41,912 nt of DNA. It comes from Acidobacteriota bacterium (GTDB lineage: Bacteria; Aquificota; Aquificia; Aquificales; Aquificaceae). Location of the stretch: contig RFFP01000023.1 in assembly GCA_003696155.1 (NCBI GenBank), positions 1-41,912 of the forward strand, in the 5' to 3' direction. This document shows positions 22,525 to 32,915 of the stretch, piece by piece. Position numbers and translations under genes: made by a program. Numbering within the stretch: position 1 is the first letter of the stretch; the number at the start of each line of letters is the position of its first letter. The notes beneath the pieces are model-generated. The model was not told the DNA's origin. It searched no databases and was given only the letters and a program-made list of their open reading frames with translations.

Positions 22525-24198
22525 CTAATCCTCATCCAGTATGTGTCCAGTTTCCAAAGTGTAGTAAGGCCTTTCGTAGGAAGAGTAGTAGTATGGAGTA
22601 TAGGCAACAAACTCCCCTGCGCAGGTATCCACACCCTTAAAGGAGGGTAATATGTTCCAAAGCTCTCTGAGCCCTCTGACCTCGTCCTCCTCCATACCCT
22701 TTAGCCTCCCTATCTCGAGGTCCGAGTATCCCATCTCTTTGGCGACCCTTAGCCTATCCTCGGTGAGCTCTTCCTCCCTTAGCTCCTTTTCAAAGTCAAC
22801 TATAAGCCTTATGTTCTCAAGAAACCATGGGTCAATCTTGGAAAGCTCATAAACCTCATCCACTTTGTAGCCCCTTTTAAAGGCGCTGGCTATGTACCAT
22901 AGCCTGTTTGGGTTTGGCACCCTTATGTTGCGCCTGAGATCCTCATCATCCATATAGGAGTAGTCGGGGAGGCTAAGACCGTAAACATCCTGCTCCAAAC
23001 TCCTTATAGCTTTGCCAAGGGCTTCTTTAAAGGTCCTGCCTATGGCCATGACCTCACCCACCGACTTCATCATAGTACCCAGAGTCCTGTCCGCTTTTGG
23101 AAACTTGACAAAGTCAAAGCGCGGTATCTTCACAACCACATAGTCAATGGAGGGCTCAAAGCTTGCCGGCGTAAAGCGTGTTATGTCGTTTTTTAGCTCA
23201 TCAAGGGTGTAGCCCACCGCCAGCTTGGCGGCTACCTTAGCTATGGGAAAACCAGTAGCTTTTGAAGCCAAGGCTGAGGAGCGAGAAACCCTTGGGTTCA
23301 TCTCTATCACGTAAAACTCTCCGTTTTCTGGGCTTACCGCAAACTGTATGTTAGACCCCCCTGTATCCACGCCTATCTCCCTCATGATCTGTATGCATGC
23401 GTCCCTGAGAACTTGATACTCCTTATCTGTTAGGGTTTGTGCTGGTGCCACCGTTATGGAGTCCCCCGTATGCACACCCATGGGGTCAAGGTTCTCTATG
23501 CTGCAGACTATTATCACGTTATCCTTTGAGTCCCTTATGACCTCAAACTCAAACTCCTTCCATCCTATGAGGGATTTATCTATGAGCACCTGATGGATGG
23601 GTGAAGTCTTCAGGGCAAACTCCACCTTTTCTTTAAACTCTTCCATGTTGTAAGCTATAGAACCACCTGTACCACCGAGAGTAAAGGCAGGCCTTAGAAT
23701 GGCTGGAAAGCCCACATCTTTGACCCTTTCAAGGGCTTCCTGAAGGGAGGAGACCACAACGCTCGGAGGAACCCTAAGACCTATCTTCTCCATAGACTTC
23801 CTAAAAAGGTCCCTGTCCTCACCTTTCTTTATAGCCTGATAGTTGGCACCTATGAGCCTAACTCCGTATCTTTGGAGCACTTCCTCCTCGTAAAGCCTTA
23901 CAGCAAGGTTTAGTGCCGTCTGACCACCTAAGGTCGGAAGTAGGGCATCAGGTCTTTCTATCCTTATTATCTCCTCCAGCACCTCCTCCGTTAGTGGTTC
24001 TATGTAAGTTCTGTGGGCAAGCTGTGGGTCTGTCATTATGGTGGCGGGGTTTGAGTTTACAAGAACTACCTCGTAACCCTCTTGAAGGAGCGCCTTGCAG
24101 GCTTGAGTGCCCGAATAGTCAAACTCCGCAGCCTGACCTATAACTATTGGACCTGAGCCTATTATGAGGATTTTCCTTATGTCGGTGCGTCTTGGCAT
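22525..24198 (-). CDS. carB1: Carbamoyl-phosphate synthase large chain, N-terminal subunit (split CarB)
   Basis: Provides the carboxyphosphate-forming half of carbamoyl phosphate synthase, for arginine and pyrimidine synthesis. It begins [20 protein letters not shown], as CarB does. The first ATP-grasp domain follows ([51 protein letters not shown]), and then the oligomerisation domain (to about 557). The second ATP-grasp and allosteric domains are absent, with no frameshift and no remnant downstream. In Aquifex aeolicus CarB is encoded by two separate genes, so the split is a lineage trait; carB2 should be elsewhere. It is divergent from gcvPB. Confidence 0.95.
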   Translation of the reverse strand: MPRRTDIRKILIIGSGPIVIGQAAEFDYSGTQACKALLQEGYEVVLVNSNPATIMTDPQLAHRTYIEPLTEEVLEEIIRIERPDALLPTLGGQTALNLAVRLYEEEVLQRYGVRLIGANYQAIKKGEDRDLFRKSMEKIGLRVPPSVVVSSLQEALERVKDVGFPAILRPAFTLGGTGGSIAYNMEEFKEKVEFALKTSPIHQVLIDKSLIGWKEFEFEVIRDSKDNVIIVCSIENLDPMGVHTGDSITVAPAQTLTDKEYQVLRDACIQIMREIGVDTGGSNIQFAVSPENGEFYVIEMNPRVSRSSALASKATGFPIAKVAAKLAVGYTLDELKNDITRFTPASFEPSIDYVVVKIPRFDFVKFPKADRTLGTMMKSVGEVMAIGRTFKEALGKAIRSLEQDVYGLSLPDYSYMDDEDLRRNIRVPNPNRLWYIASAFKRGYKVDEVYELSKIDPWFLENIRLIVDFEKELREEELTEDRLRVAKEMGYSDLEIGRLKGMEEDEVRGLRELWNILPSFKGVDTCAGEFVAYTPYYYSSYERPYYTLETGHILDED

Positions 24199-24208
24199 TA
24201 AAGGACAT

Positions 24209-24216
24209 ATTATACT
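24209..24216. promoter_or_regulatory. Overlapping bidirectional -10 elements
   Basis: Minus TATAAT (24214-24209) lies 10 nt before the carB1 ATG. Plus TATACT (24211-24216) lies 7 nt before the gcvPB ATG. The start codons are only 25 bp apart. Confidence 0.5.
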
Positions 24217-24223
24217 ACTTCTT

Positions 24224-25663
24224 ATGGAACTCCTGTTTGAACTGTCCAGTAAGGGAAGGAGAGGTTACCGCCTGCCTACCCTTGACGTGGAGGAGGTTAA
24301 CTTAAAGGATTATCTTGGGAGTTATTACAGGGAAGAGCTGAAATTCCCCGAGGTTTCAGAGCTTGATGCTGTCAGGCACTACACGCAGCTTTCAAAACTA
24401 AACTACGCCATAGATACTACCTTTGTCCCCCTCGGCTCCTGCAGTATGAAGTACAACCCAAGGATTAACGAAGAGCTCTCCAACCTTCAGGGCTTTAAAG
24501 AGCTCCATCCTATGACGCCAGAGGAGTACTCACAGGGCACGCTAATGCTCATGTATCAGCTAAAGGAACTGCTAAAAGAGATAGGGGGCTTTCATGAGGT
24601 CTCCTTACAGCCTGCAGCTGGTGCTCAGGGTGAACTTCTGGGGCTTATTATGATACTTGCTTACCATAGGGATAGGGGAAATACTCATAAGAACAGGGTT
24701 CTCGTTCCAGATACTTCCCACGGGACTAACCCTGCCACCGCATCCCTGTGCGGTTTTGAGGTCATAACGGTAAGGAGCAACTCCAAGGGTGAGCTCGACT
24801 GGGAAGACTTCAAAGGGAAGCTGGACGATAGGGTTGCCTGTCTTATGATAACAAACCCTAATACCCTTGGTATTTTTGAAAACAACATAAGAAGGGTTGC
24901 ACAGGTTCTGCATGAGAGGGACGCCCTTCTGTACATGGACGGGGCTAACATGAATGCCCTTGTGGGTATGGCCCAGCCAGGAAAGTGGGGAGTAGACGTG
25001 ATGCACTTCAACCTTCACAAGACCTTCTCCACACCCCATGGTGGTGGGGGTCCGGGTGGTGGTGCAGTGGGTGTTTCAGAAAAACTAGAGCCTTACCTTC
25101 CCGTGCCCCACGTGTCCTTCAAGGATGGTAAGTATTACCTTGACTGGAATAGGCCCAAGAGTGTGGGCAAGGTGCTTGCCTTTTATGGTCATGTGGGGGT
25201 CATACTGAGAGCCCTGGCTTACATACTCTCCTACGGAAAAAATATAGACCTTGTGGCCAAGCACGCCGTTCTCAACGCAAGATACCTGAGAAAGCTCCTC
25301 GAGGGTCTCTTTTTAGACCCCTATCCAGAGGTGCCCTGTATGCATGAGTTTGTTCTCTCCGCACAGAATCTTCTGAGATATGACATTAAGGCTATGGATG
25401 TGGCCAAGGCTCTCTTGGACATGGGCTTCTATGCACCCACGGTGTATTTCCCCCTAACGGTTAGGGAAGCTCTGATGATAGAGCCCACGGAGACGGAAAG
25501 TCCACAGACCTTAGTCAGCTTTGCAAGAGCCCTCAGAAAGATAGTGCAGAAGGCAGAGAAAGAACCGCAGGAGCTTAGGGACTCACCAAGGACAACGCCC
25601 GTAAGAAGGATAAAGGAAGCAGAGGCAAACAGAAAACCCGTCTTTAGAGCCTCATTGGCATAA
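24224..25663 (+). CDS. gcvPB: Glycine dehydrogenase (decarboxylating) subunit 2, P-protein beta
   Basis: The PLP-bearing subunit of the two-part glycine cleavage P-protein. It decarboxylates glycine and passes methylamine to lipoyl H-protein, and in autotrophs it may run in reverse. From ATG 24224 the protein has 479 residues. The lysine that binds PLP is in [20 protein letters not shown]. Supporting motifs are [30 protein letters not shown] and [17 protein letters not shown]. The longer frame from 24164 overlaps the carB1 start and is not credible. No subunit 1 or other gcv gene is adjacent. The two-ACT protein at 8055 is GcvR-like, but no direct link is visible. Confidence 0.96.
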   Translation: MELLFELSSKGRRGYRLPTLDVEEVNLKDYLGSYYREELKFPEVSELDAVRHYTQLSKLNYAIDTTFVPLGSCSMKYNPRINEELSNLQGFKELHPMTPEEYSQGTLMLMYQLKELLKEIGGFHEVSLQPAAGAQGELLGLIMILAYHRDRGNTHKNRVLVPDTSHGTNPATASLCGFEVITVRSNSKGELDWEDFKGKLDDRVACLMITNPNTLGIFENNIRRVAQVLHERDALLYMDGANMNALVGMAQPGKWGVDVMHFNLHKTFSTPHGGGGPGGGAVGVSEKLEPYLPVPHVSFKDGKYYLDWNRPKSVGKVLAFYGHVGVILRALAYILSYGKNIDLVAKHAVLNARYLRKLLEGLFLDPYPEVPCMHEFVLSAQNLLRYDIKAMDVAKALLDMGFYAPTVYFPLTVREALMIEPTETESPQTLVSFARALRKIVQKAEKEPQELRDSPRTTPVRRIKEAEANRKPVFRASLA

Positions 25664-26729
25664 TAAGGCAGAGGTAAGGGTCCAGCTCCGGGTCTTCCGA
25701 CTCTATAACAACTGCGCTGTCTGGGTCTACCACCTTAAACCACACCCTTTCCGTCTCAAAGCTATCAAGGGCCTCTATGAGATACTTCCCGTTAAAGCCT
25801 ACCTCCACGGGCTCGTCTGTGTACTCCACATCCAGCTCGTCCCTTCCCTCCCCGTACTCGGGCTCGGATATTTCAAGAAGGAGAAGGTTGTCCGCAAAGG
25901 AACATTTAACTGGGAAGGCAGAACTCTCCGCTATGGCGGAGAGCCTCTTTAAACTCTCTACAAACTCCCTCCTATTTATTAGAACGCTATGGTTAAACCT
26001 TGTGGGGATGACGGAAAGGTAGTCTGGGTATTCTCCCTCGAGCAACCTCACAGAAAGGCTCCACCCCTCACCTAAGAAATGAGCAAAAGACTCATCCTTT
26101 CCACTCCTCAAATCACCTACATAACCCTTCAGTAGACCGCCTATGACCTTTAGGCTTTTTCTGGGAATTAGGAGCTCCATGGGAAAGGAGGAGTTTTTCC
26201 AGTAGAGGGCAAGCCTATGACCATCGGAGCCCACAAAGTGGGTTTTTCCATCCACCTCATGTATGTAAAGTCCTTGAAGGGCATAGCGTGCATCATCCTT
26301 CGATATGGCGTACTCCACCTTATCTACAGCCTTCAGAATGTCCACCGAAGGTAGCTCTGCGGTGGCTACCACCTGCGGAAAATCGGGAAAGTCTTCTGGG
26401 TCAAGAATGGAAAGTTTAAACCTGCTCCTTCCACCGCTCACTAAAAGCTGGTCCTCCTTAAGCTCAAGGTAAATCTTTGCAGAGGAGAGGCTCCTCACTA
26501 TGTTGGTAAGCTTATCCGCGTTTACCGCCGCCTTACCCTCCTGGTCAACCTGAGCTTTGATTTCCAAGGAAAGGAAGTTCTCCAAGTCAGTGGCCATAAC
26601 CTTTAGCAAGCCCCCCTCTGCAATAAGAAGAAAGTTGTTAAGTATGGGAAGAGCGGACTTTTTCTCAGTGGCATTCTTTGCCTTCTGAAGCGTTGAAAGT
26701 AGGTCCTCCCTGTCTATTTGAAGTCTCAT
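25644..26729 (-). CDS. dnaN: DNA polymerase III beta subunit (sliding clamp)
   Basis: Ring-shaped processivity clamp, 361 residues in three similar domains (about 1-120, 121-240, 241-361). It has the N-terminal LLSTLQKAKNATEKKSALPI, NNFLLIAEGGLLKVMATDLE, the domain-2 FVGSDGHRLALYW and the conserved C-terminal PMRL (LCLIMPMRL) that closes the peptide-binding pocket. It stands apart from dnaA and gyrB, unlike the usual arrangement at an origin. It is divergent from the radical SAM gene (16 bp apart) with TATAAT 6 nt before the ATG and no Shine-Dalgarno. Its 3' end overlaps gcvPB by 20 bp, convergent. Confidence 0.97.
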   Translation of the reverse strand: MRLQIDREDLLSTLQKAKNATEKKSALPILNNFLLIAEGGLLKVMATDLENFLSLEIKAQVDQEGKAAVNADKLTNIVRSLSSAKIYLELKEDQLLVSGGRSRFKLSILDPEDFPDFPQVVATAELPSVDILKAVDKVEYAISKDDARYALQGLYIHEVDGKTHFVGSDGHRLALYWKNSSFPMELLIPRKSLKVIGGLLKGYVGDLRSGKDESFAHFLGEGWSLSVRLLEGEYPDYLSVIPTRFNHSVLINRREFVESLKRLSAIAESSAFPVKCSFADNLLLLEISEPEYGEGRDELDVEYTDEPVEVGFNGKYLIEALDSFETERVWFKVVDPDSAVVIESEDPELDPYLCLIMPMRL

Positions 26730-26732
26730 GGA

Positions 26733-26741
26733 TAAATTATA
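26733..26741. promoter_or_regulatory. Overlapping bidirectional -10 elements (dnaN / radical SAM operon)
   Basis: Minus TATAAT (26741-26736) lies exactly 6 nt before the dnaN ATG. Plus TAAATT (26733-26738) lies 7 nt before the radical SAM ATG. The intergenic gap is 16 bp, too short for two ordinary leaders. Confidence 0.5.
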
Positions 26742-26745
26742 ACCT

Positions 26746-27636
26746 ATGCAACCCTCTTACCTTAACCTCACTCCTAAGGATTGGAAGGAGAGGATAGACA
26801 GAGCCGTAAGTATGCTGGAGAGCTGTGAAGTCTGTCCCCACCGCTGTGGTGTAAATAGGCTCAAGGGTGAGCTTGGTTACTGCAAAACGGGAAGGTATGC
26901 CCTAGTGGCCTCCTACTTCCCCCACAGGGGTGAAGAGCGCCCCATAAGAGGAAAAAAGGGCTCAGGAACAGTCTTTTTCTCCTACTGTAGCATGAGATGC
27001 GTTTACTGCCAGAATTACACTTTGTCCCACCTTGGGGAGGGTGAAGAGGTCAATCCCGATGAGCTTGCCAACATCTTTCTTAGCCTGCAGAGGCTTGGCT
27101 GTCATAACATAAACCTGGTCACACCATCCCATGTGGTGCCTCAGATACTGGAGGCTCTTTACATAGCGGTGGGAAAGGGGCTGAGAGTGCCCATAGTCTA
27201 CAACACATCATCTTACGACAGCCTGGAGAGCCTTAGGCTCCTTGAGGGTATAGTAGACGTATACCTTGCGGACTTTAAGTATGCGGATGACGGGCTTGGC
27301 AGGAAGTACTCAAGGGTAAAAAACTACTTCTCCGTTGCCCTCGATGCCATAAGGGAGATGCACAGACAGGTGGGAGATCTCCTTTTAGATGAAGAGGGGA
27401 TTGCAATAAGGGGGTTACTCATAAGACATCTCCTTCTCCCTAACCGTATTGCTGGCACAAATAGGGTCGTGGAGGAGCTGAAAAAAATCTCCCCTAAGAT
27501 AGCCATAAACGTGATGGACCAGTACATGCCCTATTACCAGGCTTACAAGTATCCCGAGCTTTCAAGGAGGATAAACCCAAGGGAATGGGAGGAGGCCCTT
27601 TCCCTTGCAGGGAGCTTGACTTTGGTTCTCGATTGA
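26746..27636 (+). CDS. Radical SAM protein (COG1313/PflX-like)
   Basis: A 296-residue radical S-adenosylmethionine enzyme. The [4Fe-4S] cluster motif CSMRCVYC is at about residues 82-89 (C-x3-C-x2-C). A separate N-terminal Cys set, CEVCPHRCGVNR then GELGYC, precedes it and suggests a second metal centre, as in PflX-like activating-enzyme relatives. VYLADFKYADDG and VMDQYMPYYQAYKYP are shared with this group. The real target protein or reaction is unknown. It leads the operon radical SAM-mnmE-rho-holA-hisB. Confidence 0.9.
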   Translation: MQPSYLNLTPKDWKERIDRAVSMLESCEVCPHRCGVNRLKGELGYCKTGRYALVASYFPHRGEERPIRGKKGSGTVFFSYCSMRCVYCQNYTLSHLGEGEEVNPDELANIFLSLQRLGCHNINLVTPSHVVPQILEALYIAVGKGLRVPIVYNTSSYDSLESLRLLEGIVDVYLADFKYADDGLGRKYSRVKNYFSVALDAIREMHRQVGDLLLDEEGIAIRGLLIRHLLLPNRIAGTNRVVEELKKISPKIAINVMDQYMPYYQAYKYPELSRRINPREWEEALSLAGSLTLVLD

Positions 27637-27639
27637 CCT

Positions 27640-28992
27640 ATGGTTAAACAAAGGGAGCCCATAGTAGCCATAGCCACGCCTTACGGTGAGAGCGCCATAG
27701 GGGTTATAAGGCTCTCTGGACTGAGGGTCTTTGAGAGGATAGAAGATTCCCTAGTCCTGAGGGGGGGGCTAAGGCCCAGGTATGCGCACCTTGTAAAGCT
27801 TTTAGACAAGGATGGGAGCATTTTAGACGAGGGCATACTCATCTTCTACCCCTCACCCAAAAGCTATACAGGGGAGGACATGATAGAGCTCTTCCTCCAT
27901 GGGAACCCGTTAATATTGAAAAAGGCCTTAGAGCTTTTCCTTTCCAAGGGTATAAGGCTTGCAGAGCCTGGGGAGTTCACAAAAAGGGCCTTCCTTAACG
28001 GGAAGATGGATATGCTCCAGGCGGAGGCTGTAGCAGATGTTATAAACGCCAAATCGGAGCTTGCCCTTAGGGTTGCCCAAAGACAGCTCCAGGGTGAGCT
28101 ATCCGCACAGATAAACTCCCTAAGGGAAAAGCTCCTTGAACTGCTTGCCTACGTTGAGGCGGATATTGAATTCTCCGAAGAGGATATACCAACCTTAAGC
28201 AGGGAACAGCTAATAAGCATACTGGAGGAAATAACTGGGAATATGGACAGATTGCTTGCAAACGTGGAGACGGGCGAGTACATAAGGAGGGGTATAAACC
28301 TGGCACTGGTTGGAAAGCCCAACGTGGGCAAGTCATCCCTCTTTAACTCTCTACTTGGCAAAGACAGGGCTATAGTGACCCACATACCTGGAACTACGAG
28401 GGACCTTCTGCGGGAGAGCCTGAACCTCAAGGGCATACCCATAAACCTCATAGATACCGCAGGTATAAGGCATACAGAGGATGTGGTGGAAAGGATCGGT
28501 GTGGAAAGAAGCCTGCGGGAGCTGGAGAAAGCTGACCTTGTGCTTTTCGTAGTGGATGCTAGCGAGCCTTTGGAAGAGGAAGACAGGCAGGTCTATCAGA
28601 GGGTAAAGGATATGAAGCATCTTGTGGTGTTAAACAAAAAGGACATAGGGGTTCACAACTCTGTCCTGAGGGAGTTCCCAGAGGCTGTACTTCTTAGCGC
28701 GCTAACGGGGGAAGGGGTTGAAGAACTTAAGAGGTTAATACTTAAAAACCTTGGTGTAGAGCTGGGCGATGGCATGCAAATATACCTATCTGTTAGACAT
28801 GCGGACCTCTTGAAAAAATCAAAAAGGGTGTTAAAATTTCTTTCAGATAGACTGAGGGTTGAAGACCTCTCCCCAGAGATAATCATGTTGGACTTGAGAG
28901 AGTCTTTAAGTTACCTTGAGGAGATTGTTGGTACCATAAGCACGGAGGATATATTGGGAAGCATATTCTCACGCTTTTGTATTGGGAAATAA
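27640..28992 (+). CDS. mnmE: tRNA uridine-5-carboxymethylaminomethyl modification GTPase MnmE
   Basis: Works with MnmG to modify U34 of certain tRNAs. The N-terminal tetrahydrofolate-binding domain contains PIVAIATPYGESAIGVIRL. A helical domain encloses the G domain: GKPNVGKSSLFNSLLG (G1), TTRD (G2), DTAG (G3) and NKKD (G4). The C-terminal conserved Cys tail FCIGK is complete. The length of 450 residues is standard. It starts 3 bp after the radical SAM stop and ends 15 bp before rho. Confidence 0.97.
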   Translation: MVKQREPIVAIATPYGESAIGVIRLSGLRVFERIEDSLVLRGGLRPRYAHLVKLLDKDGSILDEGILIFYPSPKSYTGEDMIELFLHGNPLILKKALELFLSKGIRLAEPGEFTKRAFLNGKMDMLQAEAVADVINAKSELALRVAQRQLQGELSAQINSLREKLLELLAYVEADIEFSEEDIPTLSREQLISILEEITGNMDRLLANVETGEYIRRGINLALVGKPNVGKSSLFNSLLGKDRAIVTHIPGTTRDLLRESLNLKGIPINLIDTAGIRHTEDVVERIGVERSLRELEKADLVLFVVDASEPLEEEDRQVYQRVKDMKHLVVLNKKDIGVHNSVLREFPEAVLLSALTGEGVEELKRLILKNLGVELGDGMQIYLSVRHADLLKKSKRVLKFLSDRLRVEDLSPEIIMLDLRESLSYLEEIVGTISTEDILGSIFSRFCIGK

Positions 28993-29007
28993 AGAGGAGG
29001 CGTTCAT

Positions 29008-30294
29008 ATGGAACAAACGCAGGAAAAGAAGGTTTACACCTTTGAAGAACTAAAAAAGCTCTCCTTGGGAGAGCTCCAAAGGTTAGGAAGGGAGTTTGAA
29101 CTCTCAAGGGTGACGGGGTTAAGAAAGGAGGAGCTCATAGAGAAGATTCTTACCATACAGGCAAAGGAAGAGGGGTTAAACTTTATTAAGGGCGTTCTTG
29201 AGATACTTCCGGAAGGTTATGGCTTTATCAGAAGTGCGGAGAACAACTACATGCCAAGTTACACCGACGTTTACGTAGCACCATCTCAGATAAAGAGGTT
29301 TGGGCTGAGGACGGGAGATGCCATAGTAGGTTTTGCAAGGCTCCCGCAGGAGAAGGAAAAGTATCAAGCTCTGATAAAGATAGAGTCGGTAAACGGGCTT
29401 CCACCAGACCCCGAGGTCTTAAAGGGCAGACCGGTGTTTGAAAAGCTCACACCCTATCATCCTACGGAAAGGTTTAATCTGGAAACGTCACCCACGGAAC
29501 TCTCCACCAGGGTAATAAGCCTTATTGCACCCATAGGTAAGGGTCAAAGGGGTATGATAGTTGCTCCACCAAAGGCCGGTAAAACGGTGCTCTTACAGAA
29601 GATAGCAAAGGCTATAATACAAAACCATCCAGAGGTGCACCTTATCATACTTCTTATAGATGAAAGGCCGGAAGAGGTCACAGAGATGAGGAGGATAGTG
29701 GGCGATGGTGCACAGGTGGTCGCTTCCACCTTTGACGAACCACCGGAAAGGCACATGCAAGTAGCGGAGCTTGTAGTTGAAAAGGCTAAAAGGCTGGTGG
29801 AGTTAAAGCAGGACGTGGTCATACTTCTTGACTCTATGACCAGGTTTGGAAGGGCATCCAACGCTGTCACGCCACCAACGGGTAGGGTTTTAACGGGTGG
29901 CATTGAGGCTACCGCACTCCAAAGGCCTAAGAAGTTTTTCGGTGCTGCAAGGAACATAGAGGAGGGTGGTTCCCTAACTATAATAGCGACAGCTCTTATA
30001 GAGACAGGCTCAAAGATGGACGATGTTATATACGAGGAGTTTAAGGGAACGGGCAACATGGAGATCCATCTGGACAGGAGGCTCATGGAGAGGAGGATAT
30101 TCCCAGCAATAAACATAGAGAAATCGGGAACAAGGAAGGAAGAGCTCCTGCTTGAGGACTGGGAGCTTCAAAGGACATGGGTCCTCAGAAAGTTCCTGGC
30201 AACTATGGACCCCATAGAAGCTATGGAGTTCCTCCTTGACAAGCTAAAGAAGTTCAAGACAAACAAAGACTTCCTTAAAGCTATGCACTCTTAA
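29008..30294 (+). CDS. rho: Transcription termination factor Rho
   Basis: A hexameric RNA-dependent ATPase that ends transcription. The N-terminal helix bundle ([20 protein letters not shown]) is followed by the primary RNA-binding OSD with RNP1 (EGYGFIRS, about residues 70-77). Then come Walker A ([16 protein letters not shown]), Walker B ([14 protein letters not shown]), the Q-loop/R-loop region and [18 protein letters not shown]. The length of 428 is close to the minimal bacterial form, with no large insertion. GAGGAGG precedes the ATG. Its stop overlaps the holA start (TAATG). Confidence 0.98.
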   Translation: MEQTQEKKVYTFEELKKLSLGELQRLGREFELSRVTGLRKEELIEKILTIQAKEEGLNFIKGVLEILPEGYGFIRSAENNYMPSYTDVYVAPSQIKRFGLRTGDAIVGFARLPQEKEKYQALIKIESVNGLPPDPEVLKGRPVFEKLTPYHPTERFNLETSPTELSTRVISLIAPIGKGQRGMIVAPPKAGKTVLLQKIAKAIIQNHPEVHLIILLIDERPEEVTEMRRIVGDGAQVVASTFDEPPERHMQVAELVVEKAKRLVELKQDVVILLDSMTRFGRASNAVTPPTGRVLTGGIEATALQRPKKFFGAARNIEEGGSLTIIATALIETGSKMDDVIYEEFKGTGNMEIHLDRRLMERRIFPAINIEKSGTRKEELLLEDWELQRTWVLRKFLATMDPIEAMEFLLDKLKKFKTNKDFLKAMHS

Positions 30295-31316
30295 TGAAGA
30301 TAGATGAGTATATCAAACTGCTTCCAAAGGCAGATATAAAGCCTGTAAACCTAATACATGGGGAAGAGTACTATCTGGTCAGGGCTTTGCTGGACAAGCT
30401 GAAAAGCCTATACAGGGTTAGGGTCTTATGGGGGGATGAGCTCACCCTTCAGGAGCTTCTGAGGGAGCTTACCTCCATGGCAATCTTTTCAAAAGAGGAG
30501 GTCTTTTTTATATTCAAAGGTGAGGAAATCCTTAAAGAGGGGAAAGGGGCAACATCCCTGATAAAGGGACTTTCAAGACTAGGCAAGAACAAGGTGTTTT
30601 TCTACATAGACCATAAGCTCAGCGACAAGGACCTTAAGAAGGAACCTTTTGCAACCATCGGTGAACTGGGAGAGGTTATAAGCGCCAACAAGTTGGACAA
30701 GAAAAGGGTAAAGAGTCTGGTACTAAACAAGCTTCAGAAGGAAGGCATAAGCATAGAGGAAGATGCCCTTGAATACTTGTTGAATTCCACATCCTACGAC
30801 CTGACCACCTTAAAGGTTGAGACGGACAAGATAATTCTCTTCGGTTCTAAAAGGGTAGACTTGCAAGAGGTAAAGAAGATAGTTTTAGCTCAGGGTGAGT
30901 TCAACATCTTTGATTTTTTGGATGCCTTTTACACCAAGGACTGGGATAGGGCCCTCCTATCTTTGGATGAGCTCACAAGGAAGGGTGTTCCCGCCCTGCA
31001 GATATTTGCAGTCCTTGCTAACTACGCCATCAAGCTGTATACGGTTAAAGAACTTCAGGAATGGGAAATGCCCATAGAAAGGGCCCTCTCCGAGGTAGAC
31101 GTAAAACATCCCCTTATGGTTGCCAACTTTAAAAGGTACCTGTCAAAGTATAATCTAAAGGAGCTACTTTTTCTGATAGATAGGCTTCATTATCTTGATT
31201 TTAGCCTCAAAATCTTCTACGCAGAGCCGGAGGCTTCTCTTAGAAACTTTGTGGTAGAATACACCTTAAATGAGAAAGGCACATATCAAAAGAGAGACAA
31301 AAGAAACCAAGATTAG
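30294..31316 (+). CDS. holA: DNA polymerase III delta subunit
   Basis: Clamp-loader subunit that opens the DnaN ring. 340 residues with the HolA order: N-terminal [20 protein letters not shown] (ATPase-like fold without Walker motifs), [11 protein letters not shown], then a middle [20 protein letters not shown] helix-turn and the C-terminal collar ([34 protein letters not shown]). Overlap of the start with rho (TAATG) indicates coupled translation. Its last 47 bp overlap hisB. Sequence identity to model HolA proteins is low, as is usual for this family. Confidence 0.9.
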   Translation: MKIDEYIKLLPKADIKPVNLIHGEEYYLVRALLDKLKSLYRVRVLWGDELTLQELLRELTSMAIFSKEEVFFIFKGEEILKEGKGATSLIKGLSRLGKNKVFFYIDHKLSDKDLKKEPFATIGELGEVISANKLDKKRVKSLVLNKLQKEGISIEEDALEYLLNSTSYDLTTLKVETDKIILFGSKRVDLQEVKKIVLAQGEFNIFDFLDAFYTKDWDRALLSLDELTRKGVPALQIFAVLANYAIKLYTVKELQEWEMPIERALSEVDVKHPLMVANFKRYLSKYNLKELLFLIDRLHYLDFSLKIFYAEPEASLRNFVVEYTLNEKGTYQKRDKRNQD

Positions 31317-31848
31317 CCTCCTGCTCAACCTTGACGGAGAAGGGATTTACAAGGTGAACACACCCGTTGGCTTCCTGACCCATATGGTAGAAACATTAGC
31401 AAGGCATGGAAGGTTTGATATAGAGCTCCATGCGGAGGGGGATGTGCACGTTTCCCACCATCATACTGTTGAGGATGTGGGGATAGTACTGGGTAAGGCG
31501 GTGCTCGAAGCCCTCGGAGATAAAAAAGGCATACAAAGATACGGATATGCAATCCTTCCTATGGATGAAGCCCTCGTTCTGACAAGCTTGGACCTATCGG
31601 GCAGACCGCTCTTCTTCTACGAAGACCTAGGGCTTAGGGGAAAGATTACAGACTTTGACTTTGAACTCATATGGGAGTTCTTTAAGGGCTTTGCCTTAGA
31701 GAGTAAGAGCACCCTTCACGTGAGGGTCATAACGGGAAGGATACTACACCACATAGCTGAGGCTTGCTTTAAGGCCTTTGCCCTTAGTCTGAAGCAGGCG
31801 GTGAGCTTGGTAGGTGGAGCAATTCCATCAACCAAGGAGAGCCTCTAA
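31270..31848 (+). CDS. hisB: Imidazoleglycerol-phosphate dehydratase
   Basis: Catalyses dehydration of IGP in histidine synthesis with a Mn-containing site. 192 residues, the monofunctional form without the phosphatase domain of enteric HisB. The two family motifs are the [13 protein letters not shown] metal-binding region and the repeat-like [16 protein letters not shown]. The C-terminal PSTKESL ends the family. The start is [17 protein letters not shown], which fits the family N-terminus and lies 47 bp inside holA; no ATG after the holA end keeps that strand. It is the only his gene here. Confidence 0.96.
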   Translation: MRKAHIKRETKETKISLLLNLDGEGIYKVNTPVGFLTHMVETLARHGRFDIELHAEGDVHVSHHHTVEDVGIVLGKAVLEALGDKKGIQRYGYAILPMDEALVLTSLDLSGRPLFFYEDLGLRGKITDFDFELIWEFFKGFALESKSTLHVRVITGRILHHIAEACFKAFALSLKQAVSLVGGAIPSTKESL

Positions 31849-31853
31849 AAGGC

Positions 31854-32915
31854 CTAATCGTAAACTATGAAACCGTAAAGGTTAAGTTTTTTGAGCCTTT
31901 CGAGCTCCCTTTGGGCCTCCTCCCTGCTGTTGAAACTTCCATAAAGAACTCTAAACAATCCACTTTGCACTAAAATTACCAAATCCTTTAGATTAAGTTC
32001 GGACTCCAATCTATCTTTCCAGCTTTTCGCATAACGCTCAGAGGAAAAGGCTCCCAGCTGTATCCTGTAAAGCTTTGAGGGTTGTTGAGATTCCTCTTCC
32101 TTAGGAACCATTGGAGGTTTTGGCAATGACTCTTCTGAGGTCTTCTTACCTAAAATATCCTCCTGCTCTCTTATAAGCACACTGCTAAGCAACTTTAGAG
32201 CTTCATTCCTTGTCTGAGGGTCTGTCTGCCTATCCTCTAAGACCTTCTTTATGTGTTCCTTTGAGAGGGAATAGTTTTTCAAACCGTACTCCACCCTGGC
32301 AAGGTTTAGATGTATGGTAGAGCTCTTTATACCGTTGTTTATGAGGTTTTCGTATAGCCTCTTTGCATCTACGTATCTGCCCTCCTCCTCATAAGCTTTT
32401 GCTAGTTCCAACTGGGCATCAAGGAACATGGGATTGTAGGATACCGCCTTTCTAAGGTTGCTTATATAATCTTCCCTGTTGCCCATTGCCTCATTGACCT
32501 TTGCCAGATAGTAGTATGCCATGTGCTTCTGCGGAAAGGCCTCATCGTTAAGAACCTCTTTTATAACACTGTGGGCATTGGAATAATCAAGCTTTCTGTA
32601 GTACAGTATGCCAAGGTTTAGTTTAGACTCTGTGTAACTTTTATCCACCTGAAGAGCCTTTCGGAAGGAGTTTTCAGCCTTTTCGTACTCCTGAACTTCC
32701 ATGTAGGCGAGTCCTAAGGCATTCCACACTTTGGGCTCGTTGGAAGCCATCTGAGAGGCTCTAAAGAAGTTAGCTATGGCCTCTGAGTAGTTCTTTGCCA
32801 TAAAGGAGGACATACCCAGGTCGTAGTAATACTGCCAGTTATTAGCCTTGTCTGAACTTTCCTGTTTTACCGCACAGGATACTATAAGGAGAAATACTAA
32901 GATCAAAAACCTCAT
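31854..32915 (-). CDS. TPR-repeat lipoprotein with C-terminal SPOR domain
   Basis: A predicted outer-membrane or periplasmic lipoprotein of 353 residues. The signal peptide ends in the lipobox IVSC (Cys14). About six TPR-type helical repeats span residues 25-240 (KVWNALGLAYMEVQEYEKAE, SKLNLGILYYRKLDYSNAHS). A linker follows and then a SPOR domain at about 280-350 (YRIQLGAFSSERYAKSWKDR) that in other proteins binds denuded peptidoglycan at division sites. A scaffold for envelope growth or a pilus/secretion pilotin-like role is possible. It overlaps the upstream SPOR gene by 4 bp and ends 5 bp from hisB, convergent. Confidence 0.88.
   Translation of the reverse strand: MRFLILVFLLIVSCAVKQESSDKANNWQYYYDLGMSSFMAKNYSEAIANFFRASQMASNEPKVWNALGLAYMEVQEYEKAENSFRKALQVDKSYTESKLNLGILYYRKLDYSNAHSVIKEVLNDEAFPQKHMAYYYLAKVNEAMGNREDYISNLRKAVSYNPMFLDAQLELAKAYEEEGRYVDAKRLYENLINNGIKSSTIHLNLARVEYGLKNYSLSKEHIKKVLEDRQTDPQTRNEALKLLSSVLIREQEDILGKKTSEESLPKPPMVPKEEESQQPSKLYRIQLGAFSSERYAKSWKDRLESELNLKDLVILVQSGLFRVLYGSFNSREEAQRELERLKKLNLYGFIVYD

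Noticed and set aside
22525-24198. CarB that looks truncated to half length
   Set aside because: It ends cleanly after the oligomerisation domain with no remnant downstream. Split carB genes are known in Aquifex, so this is a lineage trait, not a break.
24605-25039. Long antisense frames inside gcvPB and similar ones inside rpoD, rho and tonB-receptor genes
   Set aside because: Each lies opposite a well-supported gene with conserved motifs, lacks a ribosome site and has atypical composition; these are shadows.
25644-26729. Replication origin near dnaN
   Set aside because: No DnaA-box cluster, dnaA or gyrB is present and the only gap is 16 bp, so dnaN is not at an origin here.
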